Below are positions 1 to 8,173 of a stretch of 20,058 nt of DNA, piece by piece. The stretch's first letter is position 1. Each line of letters starts with the position of its first letter. The translations under genes and the position numbers were made by a program. Below the pieces are notes generated by a model that ran no database searches, was not told the DNA's origin, and worked only from the letters and a program-made list of their open reading frames with translations. This DNA comes from CAJBLF01 sp964542965 (GTDB lineage: Bacteria > Patescibacteriota > Gracilibacteria > Absconditabacterales > Absconditicoccaceae), in NCBI GenBank assembly GCA_964542965.1, contig CAZIVH010000019.1, positions 1 to 20,058 on the forward strand, in the 5' to 3' direction.

Positions 1-309
1 AAGAAAAAATCCCAGCAACAAAAGGCGGCAAATAGGACTAAAGGCGCTAAGAGATTCGAGTATCCAAAAAGGAAGCTCACCGTTGAAGAAGCGAAAGATC
101 TTGGAGTTGTCGGTGTGGTAAAAAATCCGAAAGGGCATGATTATATCCGATTTCTTAGAGGCAGAAAAATTTGCCGAGAGACGAGATTGAGGACAGATCC
201 GGATGGATACAGATATATAAAGACTCCATCAGGTGGGTCAGAGGTTGTCAGTGCGCCGCAATCCGGACGGACGAGAGGAAGATTGAGAAAAGCTATAACA
301 AAGCGCTAA
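1..309 (+). CDS. C-terminal part of an unknown basic protein (5' truncated)
   Basis: The frame is open from base 1 and ends with TAA at 307-309, giving about 102 visible residues; the start lies outside the window. The first 25 residues are rich in Lys, Gln and Arg. A more structured part follows (TVEEAKDLGVVGVVKNPKGHDY), and the tail is again Arg/Lys-rich. One CGA (after Tyr-Ile) and one CGG (in SG-x-TRGR) would be Trp in the code used by this genome. I do not recognise a family. The charge suggests nucleic-acid binding or a disordered tail, but that is only inference. It ends 24 bases before the protease gene with no terminator between, so the two may be co-transcribed. Confidence 0.6.
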   Translation, partial: KKKSQQQKAANRTKGAKRFEYPKRKLTVEEAKDLGVVGVVKNPKGHDYIRFLRGRKICRETRLRTDPDGYRYIKTPSGGSEVVSAPQSGRTRGRLRKAITKR

Positions 310-333
310 TTTTTTTTATTCCTAATATACTCC

Positions 334-1920
334 ATGAAAAAATTTCTCCTAGGAATGCTTGTAATGTCTGTAGCATTCTCTTTTTGATATAAAATAAACG
401 CTAGTACTAGCGATCTGACGAGTCCGATTTTCAAGATCCATGCATATAGCTATGATAAGCTTTCCGATATCTATACTTTCGAACAATACGGTAGTGCTGT
501 CCTTGTAGCAAACAATATATTGCTTACCAACGCACATGTGGTGACGGATAGCAACAATGCTGTCACGCTCCAATACGAGGCGTGCCAGACGATGTCTGAA
601 GATGAAGTACCTGTATGTTTCTCTACGTTGCAACTCTTGAGATATGACAAAAAAAACGATTTAGCGTTGTTGCAGATAGTAAATCCTCATAACGATATGC
701 CTGCGTACGTGAATATAGGATCAGGGACCTTGGCTATGGGGGCTTCGGTGCGCGTGGTAGGATATCCTGCCAATGGAGGTACTACGATTACCACCACACA
801 AGGAACTATAGCATGATTTGAGGATGGATATTACAAGACGGACGCAAATATAGATGAAGGGAACTCATGAGGAGGAGCTTTCAATGCAGCAGGGGAATTT
901 ATAGGAATACCTACCTTTGTGGTCAACGGACAGACAACGCTGGGGTATATCATTCCTACCAGCGTTATTGCTGATTTCATTGCAGGAAAGTCTTGAGCGA
1001 CACACAAACCAAAATATTCTCTGGCATTTGATAAACGGTTGAAATCTATATATGTAATGCAGGATTCATGAATAATAGACAACACGCTATTTACTACGCC
1101 GGACTTCAATGAGATAGGATTGGTGCTGGATAACGGATTAGAGAAAAAGGCAAACAATCTCTATCACTACACCTTATACAATGAACATGATAGTGTGGTA
1201 ATGCTATCTTCTTTCATAGCGACGAATGATGCGGCTATGGGAGCGTATGCAAATAATGTGGTGAAATATCTTAGCAAAAACCAATATTCGCCCAAAAAGA
1301 CGACCAAGATGATGGGAGGAAAAAAATGGAATGTGATATCGTTTGGAGATGAAACATTGATAGGGTATTATTACATCCAGGCATCGAGCACTACAAAAAC
1401 CTATCTGGAATTCGTAGTCTTTGCAGATAAGGATAATATCGCAGATTTGACTGATCTCACGAGGTTTGTAGAAGGTATCACGCTCAAGAGAAATCAAGTA
1501 AAGGCCAAGGTATTTAACTTACCAGTTGTTAAACTCTCTTCTGCATGGGATATCGGTATCGTGAAATGATTGGAGGATGATGGACTATCTATCAGCATCT
1601 TTCCAAAAAATGGGAAATACGCAACAGAGATTTCCGCATATATAGGAGAAAAATGAGATACCTTGAAGACGATTACCAACCAAGTAAGGGATACTTACGA
1701 TATGATAGGCTATACAGTCAAAAATGAGATATCCAAATATCCCAATAGCGTATCTATCGTGAGTGCAACCAGTGAGGATGAAAATCCTATAGTGAGCGTT
1801 TTCGGACTAAAGAAGTATGGCTCCAATAATATGTTTATACACATTAATTCGGAATTGACTTCTTCATCTGCCAAACAAGAGGCGATACAACTTGCATACA
1901 AGATATTAGGACTCCAATAA
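334..1920 (+). CDS. Exported trypsin-like (S1/HtrA-type) serine protease with a long C-terminal extension
   Basis: 528 residues once seven in-frame TGA codons are read as Gly (385, 814, 868, 994, 1069, 1567, 1654). The ATG at 334 opens a signal-peptide-like N-terminus: MKKF followed by a hydrophobic stretch to about residue 17. The catalytic triad is visible: His68 in TNAHVV, Asp109 in KNDLALLQI and Ser178 in EGNSGGGAF. The first Gly after Ser178 is a TGA, so the active-site motif itself supports UGA=Gly. The protease domain covers about residues 45-215. The remaining 300 or so residues resemble nothing I can name, and I see no clear PDZ domain. The product probably acts outside the cytoplasmic membrane as a quality-control or processing protease. 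Standard-code gene finding would break it into five or more pieces. Confidence 0.9.
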
Positions 1921-1937
1921 TCGTAGTAGTATGATAT

Positions 1938-1966
1938 AGCTCCGTACATGCTACGGGGCTTTTTTT
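1938..1966 (+). terminator. Intrinsic terminator of the protease gene
   Basis: A 9-bp stem (AGCTCCGTA pairing with TACGGGGCT, one G-T pair) has a 5-base loop and runs into seven T residues. It starts 17 bases after the protease stop. Confidence 0.85.
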
Positions 1967-1992
1967 GACAAAAATTTTTTTTTCGTTACAAT
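1965..1992 (+). promoter_or_regulatory. Sigma70-type promoter of the transporter gene
   Basis: TTGACA at 1965-1970 and TACAAT at 1987-1992 with a 16-bp spacer. The -35 box overlaps the T-run of the preceding terminator, and the ATG follows 31 bases after the -10 box. Confidence 0.75.
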
Positions 1993-2023
1993 AAAAACTG
2001 AAGAATTTATTTATAGTAGATAT

Positions 2024-3352
2024 ATGCCACTAGCTCCGGAAAATCAGTTTCAGAAGAAATATCAGAACGAACTTTTTGCTACGCTTATAGAAAAGTGAGT
2101 GTTTTATGTTGTCAAAAAAAACTTTCTTTCGATACCATTATCCATCAGGATGGTGGGTTTTTCTCTCTTCGTATTTGTCTTGTGACGAGGCTTGTGAGCA
2201 GATGTGTTTTTTTCGCTCTATATAAAAAACATCGTCAATCATGTGTTCCTTATCTCTATTATTGGAGCGATATTATCTTTGAGCAAAATGTTTTTTTCTA
2301 TTCCTATCTGAGAAATCGATAATCATGCCAATCTAAAATCAGTGTTGTTTTTGAGTAAGTTTGTCTATGCGGTCATGGGCATCGTGTATGTGTTCGCAGG
2401 GATATATAGTTCTGTAGTGCTGCTTATCTTGGCAGTGCTGTTAAACGGTTTGGCAACAGCATCGCTGTTCACGACTTATCAGACGTTTATCCGCAAAAAT
2501 ACGAGATGATGAGAAAGAGGCAGGTCATTTGGTCTGTATTTTTCAAGCATAAATCTCGCCTATATCGTAGGGGCATTGATTAGTTCGTATTTGATAACTA
2601 AGTTTGATCTTCCGCATCTGTTTATTTTCATTCCTATCTTTGCGTTATTGTCGCTATTGACTGATAAGAAGCTCCCGAGTTTGGGCAAGAAAAAAATCAA
2701 GGAATTTTTGGCAGGGCAGACCTTTACCCAAAGATTCATCCATGAAGTGTTCTCTTTTCGTCCTATCAAAAAAGTGATAGGGAAACTTAAAAACTATTCA
2801 GGCAGAATGTATTATGCATTAGGATTTGAAGTGCTCTTCAATCTGCTCAACTATGTAGGATTTATCTTTATCCCTATCGTGTCTGTAGCGAATGATTTGA
2901 GCCTATCGCAAGTAGCTATGGTCTTTGCAGCGATGAGATTGCCGTACTTGATAGATTTCTTCACCTGAGATATCGCCGGAAATGGAAGTAAAAGGAAATT
3001 TCTCTTTATTATGCTATTTTTCCTTTCTCTACTATATCTTTTGCTCTGATTTAACGAAGGATTCCGAAATATTATGATAATAACGTTCGGTATCTCATTG
3101 TGACTATCGTTGATGCGCCCTGTGATTTCCGCATATATCTCTGATTGTACGAGACCGGAGGATGAAGGGACAATCACCGGTGTCGGTGAGTTTGTAGGAA
3201 AGATAGGAGAGATCATCGGAGTACTATGATTCGGATTGCTTTCTGCAATATTCAGTTTGCAGACATCATTTATCATTATAGGAATATTTGCCATGTTGCT
3301 TGCTATAGCAGGCATCATCAAGAGATTCCGATTCTTTAAATATGATGGGTAG
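2024..3352 (+). CDS. MFS-type multi-pass membrane transporter
   Basis: 442 residues with about ten in-frame TGA codons read as Gly, closed by TAG. The ATG at 2024 follows a good promoter. After a polar N-terminus of about 30 residues the protein is a series of hydrophobic helices split by a basic central loop near residues 215-265, the usual two-halves layout of the major facilitator superfamily. A loop with Arg-(TGA)(TGA)-Glu-Arg-Gly-Arg-Ser-Phe-Gly before a helix resembles the basic/Gly loop between helices in this superfamily. It should sit in the cytoplasmic membrane; the substrate cannot be told. It is convergent with the minus-strand gene at 3354, with one base between the stop codons and no terminator visible there. 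Confidence 0.75.
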
Positions 3353-3353
3353 A

Positions 3354-4046
3354 TTATTGGTTTTTACATAAAATCTCACATCAATATTCTATTAATTTCT
3401 CAAAATCCTTATCCGAATCGACTCGATATGCTTCGAGTTTTTTTCTTAATTCCTGATGCTGTGGATATCATTGATCTGGATTTTCTATGATATCTGAAAA
3501 TTCATGATTCAAAAGGAAAGTAAGCGCTTCTTTTAAATCTTCAAATTTTTTTTCATCATGTACTTTCGAGATAATATATTCTTTATAGTAGTGTATGGTT
3601 TGAAAATGGAGTAGCTCGTGGATAAACGCTTTGCATACTCAAGACCGATGTATATGAGATCGCGTCTGCCCGAGTGAAACATTGTAGGGACCACGGTTGA
3701 GTGAAGTAAGGAAAATAGTGAAATCATTCCTATATATAGGACGATGGGTAAGCTGTTCCATTTTTGCGAATATAGCGTTTTTGTTGGTATCAAATGCGCT
3801 TTGCATCTCTATGATTTTCTTGTTTGCTTCATCCTTGTGGCTTTTCCAGAAATCTTCTAAATATTCACGCAAAAAAGGATAGGCATTTTCTTCTTCCATT
3901 CCCTGTAGCTGTTGCAAATCAATAGAGGTCGTTTGCTCCACCTGTTCTTTTCGTTTGGCTGAATGAGTATTTTTATTGAAAGCTGATCGATAGTTTCGAG
4001 CATCCTTTTCAATATCGAGTCTGACTTGTATGGTAAATTCAGCCAT
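3354..4046 (-). CDS. HELLH-motif putative zinc metallopeptidase-like protein
   Basis: 230 residues with in-frame TGA read as Gly (first at residue 136), ending in TAA. The N-terminal 110 residues are charged and probably helical (MAEFTIQVRLDIEKDARNYR...). The notable part is S-H-I-H-R-S-G-V-C-K-A-F-I-H143-E-L-L-H147-F-Q: an HExxH zinc-binding signature in a hydrophobic helix, as in zincin-type metallopeptidases. A Glu about 30 residues later (KEALTFLLNHEF) could be the third ligand. No signal peptide or membrane helix is evident, so it looks cytoplasmic. The family is not recognised. It follows the U32 gene by six bases on the same strand, so both are probably on one transcript. Enzymatic activity is inferred only from the motif. 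Confidence 0.65.
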
Positions 4047-4052
4047 AATATT

Positions 4053-5297
4053 CTATTCATATAAAATCTCCCGACCTTCCAGTTTCTTATCGGTCAGGAT
4101 ATAGACAGCTCAGCTATTACAGTGGGCTTTTTCTATCTGATTTCCTTTGGCGTCCAAGATGTCGATGATTTTTAGTTCGCCCATCTTTGTAGGACTTAAA
4201 TACTTGATCTTCATCCCTGGAGTGATGACTTCTTTCGGTTCAATATGAAAATATTTTTCACCATCCTTTTCTATGAATTCATCAGAGAACATGCCGAAGT
4301 AATTTCTATTGAATAACGGTCCAGCACTCTCCAAAGTAGTCGAGCCGACTGGAGTTTCACCTTCAGGGAAATCTTTTAGTTGGTTGAATAAAAATCCATC
4401 TCGATATTCCCTATGTGGAATCACGTTCACTAAATTTGCTACGTTTTCATCTATTTTTTTTCATGCAATAATCGCATCGCGTACATGTTTGTATGCCTTC
4501 ACGACAGCTCATACATAAAATTCTGATTTGCTTCTTCCTTCGATTTTCAAAGCATCGACATACGGTAAAATCTCCTTGAGTTTGTCTATCGTACACAGAT
4601 CTTTAGACGATAAAATATGGCTTCCTTCTTCATCTCATTCGAGCTGATAGAGTTTTCCTGGTCTGCGTTCCTCTTCGAGCCGGACTTTGTATTTGAATCT
4701 GCAGGCATGAGAGCATTCTCATTTGTTTCCTGGTCTTCCTGACATATAATCTCATAATAAGCATCTTCCCGAATAACTCATGCACATCGCTCCATGGACA
4801 AAAACTTCAATCTCTATTCCTGGCACTTTTTCGCGGATTTCCTTGATTTCTTCGAGACTCAATTCCCTCGCGAAGACAATCCTTTTCACGCCCATCTCTT
4901 TTCGGAATTTTACAGCGGCTCGATTCATCGTCGAACTCTGGGTACTGAGATGTAGAGGAATATCTGGTAGGTATTTCCTGATGATATGGAAGGTCCCTGG
5001 ATCGGAGAAAATGATGGCGTCCGCACCGACATCAGCAATCTGTTTGACGGTCTGTTCAAATATTTTGATATCGATATTTCTCGGAAAAATGTTCATCGTA
5101 AGCAATGCTTTGCTGCCGTTCTTATGGAGATCATCGACCGTTTTTTTGAGATCATCAAAATTATAGATTTTGTTCTGCCTCATTCTCAATGACGTGAATG
5201 GTACGCCGACATAGACCTCTTCTGCTCAGTACTTACTAGCAACCATGGCTTTCTCATAGGATCACCCGGGTGCGACGATGGTTGGTTTTTTGTTCAT
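4053..5297 (-). CDS. U32 'peptidase' family protein (TrhP/YegQ/RlhA-like)
   Basis: 414 residues with several TGA read as Gly, TAG stop. The N-terminus (KKPTIVAPGGSYEKAM, then KYGAEEVYVGV, with TGA supplying Gly in both) is the family's usual opening. At about residues 168-200 lies the U32 signature: HGAMC172, SGRC179LLG, then C195 and C199. These are four cysteines of the kind expected to bind an Fe-S cluster. A later stretch, DLCTIDKLKEILPYVDALKIEGR, is equally typical. Known members act in prephenate-dependent hydroxylation of tRNA or 23S rRNA; older annotations call them collagenase-like proteases. Which member this is cannot be told. It is the first gene of a unit with the HELLH protein and has its own extended -10 promoter. 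Confidence 0.9.
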
Positions 5298-5328
5298 GTA
5301 AAATTTATCATTCAAACATGTAAAATTT
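5295..5328 (-). repeat. 12-bp direct repeat and four-codon ORF in the U32 leader
   Basis: CATGTAAAATTT (plus strand) occurs at 5295-5306 and 5317-5328, 22 bp apart. Each copy places an ATG on the minus strand. The downstream one is the U32 start; the upstream one opens ATG-TTT-GAA-TGA-TAA, which in this code reads M-F-E-G-stop. Confidence 0.45.
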
Positions 5329-5337
5329 CTTTTGGAG

Positions 5338-5365
5338 AGTATAGCAGAGTTGATTAAGTTTTCAA
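5338..5365 (-). promoter_or_regulatory. Promoter of the U32 / HELLH unit
   Basis: On the minus strand, TTGAAA (5365-5360), a 16-bp spacer and TATACT (5343-5338). The -10 is preceded by TG-C, an extended -10. The string TCTGCTATACTC is shared exactly with the pilD promoter. Confidence 0.7.
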
Positions 5366-5370
5366 ATGAA

Positions 5371-5401
5371 AAGACTGACTATAGAGATACGAGCCAGTCT
5401 T
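5371..5401 (-). terminator. Intrinsic terminator of the small membrane protein gene
   Basis: A 10-bp stem with one mismatch (AAGACTGGCT against AGTCAGTCTT on the minus strand) and an 11-base loop, followed by a short T-rich tail (TTTTCATTT). It overlaps the stop codon of the gene at 5400-5690 and lies just upstream of the U32 promoter. Confidence 0.6.
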
Positions 5402-5690
5402 ATTTTTTGCGTAATTTTTTTTCAAGAATATCGAACAATCTAAAACAACGCTTGATGATGTCTTTGATGTTTTTCTTGAAGTACTCCAGAAGAAAACTTC
5501 CAAAGAGAAAGCCTATCCCAAGAATCCAAAGGATCATGTTACCTATGGAACTGAACCTAGCTCCCAAAGCTACTGCTATCAAGAAGCATATGAAAAGGAT
5601 AAGCGCGGTGAAGATATATGGGAGTATCTCTGCTTCAAAGAACTCTCGCATATGTATTCTTCTGCGTTTGTGTTTGGTTTTTTTATACAT
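5400..5690 (-). CDS. Small two-helix membrane protein, unknown function
   Basis: 96 residues, TAA stop, no in-frame TGA. A basic N-terminus (MYKKTKHKRRRIH) precedes two hydrophobic segments, about residues 24-44 and 50-68. The C-terminus is strongly basic (KKNIKDIIKR...KKLRKK). This pattern fits a small inner-membrane protein with both ends in the cytoplasm. A start at the internal ATG (5651, MREFFEAE) is an alternative, as an AGAAG-like sequence lies upstream of it. The gene follows the 318-residue membrane protein at 5751-6707 by 60 bases on the same strand, so it may belong to the pilD transcript. I recognise no family. Confidence 0.6.
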   Translation of the reverse strand: MYKKTKHKRRRIHMREFFEAEILPYIFTALILFICFLIAVALGARFSSIGNMILWILGIGFLFGSFLLEYFKKNIKDIIKRCFRLFDILEKKLRKK

Positions 5691-5750
5691 ATATTTGGTT
5701 TTTTTATTTTTTGATGATGATAGTTATTTCGCTTTCAAAATCAATCTATG

Positions 5751-6707
5751 CTATTCTAACTCTTCGACTTCTTTCATGACCTTTTTCGTGCGATAGACTT
5801 TGCATGCATAGAGGATTTTGAAGAGTATGATGGCTATTCCGGTCATGATCCAGAATTCAATCCTGATGAATCCATAGAGTACCAAAAACATCAATGCTAT
5901 GACCGAAACCTTGAATCAAGGGACGTTGTATATCTTATTCATTTCTCCCAAGACATAATCGCAGATTCCCATATTGACTTTGGAATTGTCGGAGATAGTC
6001 TGGTCCAATCGTGATTTTTTGTACTCACTGAGTTTGTCTACGAATGTAGGAGACTTTGCTCAATTTTGGATATCTATTTTTTTGAGGTCGAGAATTTTGG
6101 AATTGAAGAAGAGCTCTGTATTCTCTTTCAAAGTCTTGGCTTCTTCCATGCCAAGTTTGAAAGGTTTGGAGATGTAATCTATGACGCTGTTGGACGCTTG
6201 AGAAAGTCATTCGCAGGTGAAAGGGAAATTCTGGTAATATCCAACGATAAAAAGACTGTAGGCTATAGTGATGAATACGGTGAACATGTATCCTCCGACA
6301 TTAAAATATCATTGAGAGCTGAAGTAGATCTTTTCATGAGATTCTCCCTGCAAAAATCGTGCAAAATAGACTATACCGATATTGATGGCCAATATAGATG
6401 CTACGAGCCGGATATTGTGGTATCCTATAAATACCCCTTGGATTGCTGTGATAATGAGCATCACGATCAATAAATATTTGATAGGCATTTTGCGCACCTG
6501 GAGATAGAAAAAATGGAAAAAAAGAAAAAATAGCATCACAAAGAGCATAGACTTCAATACGATGAATTGAGAAAAAAGCGTCACGAACATGCATACATAG
6601 GCTATCAGGGATAGTCAGAGAAAAATCCAGGCTTTCGGTGAGCGCAATTTTCTTTTGGTTGCAGTGAGCGGAGAGAGCCTATCCAAAGGGATATGTTGTT
6701 TTGTCAT
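5751..6707 (-). CDS. Polytopic membrane protein linked to prepilin peptidase, unknown function
   Basis: 318 residues with several TGA read as Gly (for example 6615, 6309, 6207, 6060, 5916), closed by TAG. The ATG at 6707 directly abuts the TAG of pilD (6708-6710), which indicates tight co-transcription. Hydrophobic segments lie at roughly residues 28-49, 52-70, 77-96, 101-118 and 137-158. A soluble stretch of about 100 residues follows (NSVIDYISKPFKLGMEEAKT onward), then two more helices near residues 265-303 and a charged tail. I do not recognise the family. Its position next to pilD suggests an envelope or pilus-related role, but the sequence shows no motif that proves it. The standard code splits it into fragments, and longer antisense frames cover it. 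Confidence 0.65.
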
Positions 6708-7568
6708 CTATCAGAAGAACAGAGTGATAAAATATTGGGATTGCCGTGCGATAATCCAAAAAGCGATAATCATCGCAGGGAAAAAGGGAATACTTTTCAT
6801 ATGACCGTTCTCTAGATGCAATTTCCCTTTGAGGAGATAATGGACGCCCGCTCGGAGAAGGCCGATAATGCTACTTATGAGAACAAAGATGATAAGTATC
6901 TTGACCATCATGGATCATGAAAATAACATGTTTTGGAACGAAAAAATAAGCGGAAGATAGATGCCTACGATGAACGCTAGATAGATATCGCCTTCACCGA
7001 ATCCGTCATGATGCTCTTTGAACCTGATCTTCACATATCGTCTCGCAAAAAGATAGATAAGCAAAAATGTTCAGGTAAAGAGCAGCGAAGCGAAGAGCGC
7101 GTTCCGAAGATTTCAATTGGGAAGCAAGAGATTGCCTATTACTCCGGTAGCCGCCAAAAGATATCGTACATTCATATGAAGCTCGTATTTTTGGATATCA
7201 TAGACGAGGAGAAGGACTAACAATCGGTTGGTGATGAGCCGGAAGATGATGACGCCTCGTCAGAATTCTCCCATCCATCGATAGGTTCACAAAAAAATTC
7301 CTGCTGACAGGATTTCGAGGACCGGATAGATCCGCGATAGCTTTGCTCAGCAATACCGGCATCTTCCTCCGTGGACGAGATAGCTCAAAAGCGGCACGAG
7401 GTCAGTAATTCCGAGTTTATGATGACAATGAGGGCACTGAGAGCGTCAGAAAAAAAATCCGCGGAGTTTCTCTCGTGTAATGCCATCGGCAAATCTTGTA
7501 AGGATGACTGATCCAAGAGATCCGAAAAGAAGTCAAAGAATAAGCATAAGTATTCGCATGTGTTTCAT
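6708..7568 (-). CDS. pilD: Type IV prepilin peptidase / N-methyltransferase
   Basis: 286 residues with nine TGA read as Gly, TAG stop. The N-terminus carries the typical GLLFGSLGSVILTRF helix. It is followed by the zinc-binding part of the methylation domain: C45PHC48 and C70-x-Y-C73, where x is CGG (Trp). Both catalytic aspartates of this aspartyl protease family are visible: Asp124 in YDIQKYELHM and Asp194 in GFGEGDIYLAF. Several hydrophobic helices complete the protein, which sits in the cytoplasmic membrane. It should cleave the leader of type IV pilins and pseudopilins and methylate the new N-terminus. No pilin or pilus ATPase gene is in the window. Its promoter is divergent from that of the gene at 7687. 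Starts at ATG 7568 or 7559 are both possible. Confidence 0.9.
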
Positions 7569-7586
7569 TATTCGTAAACAGCGCTG

Positions 7587-7614
7587 AGTATAGCAGAGGG
7601 AAAGGAAAAATCAA
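7587..7614 (-). promoter_or_regulatory. Promoter of the pilD unit
   Basis: Minus strand TTGATT (7614-7609), 16-bp spacer, TATACT (7592-7587) with TG-C before it. The start codon follows about 18 bases after the -10 box, so the leader is very short. Confidence 0.7.
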
Positions 7615-7624
7615 GCCCCAAAAA

Positions 7625-7652
7625 TTGACAGAAAATAAAAAATAACTATAAT
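7625..7652 (+). promoter_or_regulatory. Promoter of the Lys/Glu-rich small gene
   Basis: TTGACA at 7625-7630, 16-bp spacer, TATAAT at 7647-7652. A second TATAAT directly follows at 7652-7657. It is divergent from the pilD promoter, with 10 bp between the two -35 boxes. Confidence 0.8.
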
Positions 7653-7686
7653 ATAATCACAATGCTTTATTACTAATAAAAATAAA

Positions 7687-8064
7687 ATGAATTTTTTAGA
7701 AAGAAAGGAAACAATTCTATGAGAATGAAAGAAAATTTCTTCCGTAAAAAAAGCCAAAGAAGCTATTGAAACAGGGAAAATCAGTAAAGAATTCGCTGAA
7801 GAACTGATTCAATTGCTTGTTGAAGATAAAAAAAAGAAAAAAGCTAGAACACGAAAAGAGAAAATTTTACACAGAATAGAGAGTTTTCAAAAACAATTCG
7901 ATAAAAAAAATCCAGAAGAATTAGATTGAGAAAAAGTAGTAATTACTAAAAAAGAAATAAAACATCTCGAAAAAGCACTTGAAGAAATAGAAAAATCCAA
8001 AGAAATAGGTGTAGGATCAGAAGAACAAGATATAGACCCAGATATAGAAAATGAAGAAAAATAA
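7687..8064 (+). CDS. Lys/Glu-rich, probably coiled-coil small protein
   Basis: 125 residues, ATG at 7687 behind a near-consensus promoter, TAA stop. It exists only if TGA is read as Gly (three in frame, two of them at codons 12 and 14). Sequence: MNFLERKETIL-G-E-G-KK, a helix-forming middle (KKAKEAIETGKISKEFAEEL), a KKKKK run, then more charged helix and an acidic tail (DIDPDIENEEK). There is no membrane helix or Cys. I recognise no family; a small cytoplasmic helical protein, perhaps nucleic-acid or ribosome associated, is the most one can say. Standard-code ORF calling misses it. Confidence 0.6.
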
Positions 8065-8077
8065 AATTGATTTTTTG

Positions 8078-8100
8078 ATAAGCTGTATATGTCAGCTTGT
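8078..8100 (+). terminator. Weak terminator-like hairpin
   Basis: AAGCTG (8080-8085) pairs with CAGCTT (8093-8098), 7-base loop, followed by TGTTTCTT. It lies 15 bases after the preceding stop; the T-run is imperfect. Confidence 0.35.
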
Positions 8101-8113
8101 TTCTTATTAAACC

Positions 8114-8141
8114 TTGAAATTTCCGGACAAGTGAATATAGG
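8114..8141 (+). promoter_or_regulatory. Possible valS promoter
   Basis: TTGAAA at 8114-8119, 16-bp spacer, TATAGG at 8136-8141, 32 bases before the valS start. The -10 box is imperfect. Confidence 0.45.
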
Positions 8142-8173
8142 TAAATCACCTTATTTTACTGTTATTTCAAAAA

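Noticed and set aside
5332..5796. A 154-codon plus-strand frame
   Set aside because: It is antisense to the small two-helix protein and its terminator, and its composition is that of a reverse-complemented hydrophobic gene.
6066..6473. A 135-codon plus-strand frame
   Set aside because: It is antisense to the 318-residue membrane protein, which stays open over its full length, abuts pilD and has clear helices.
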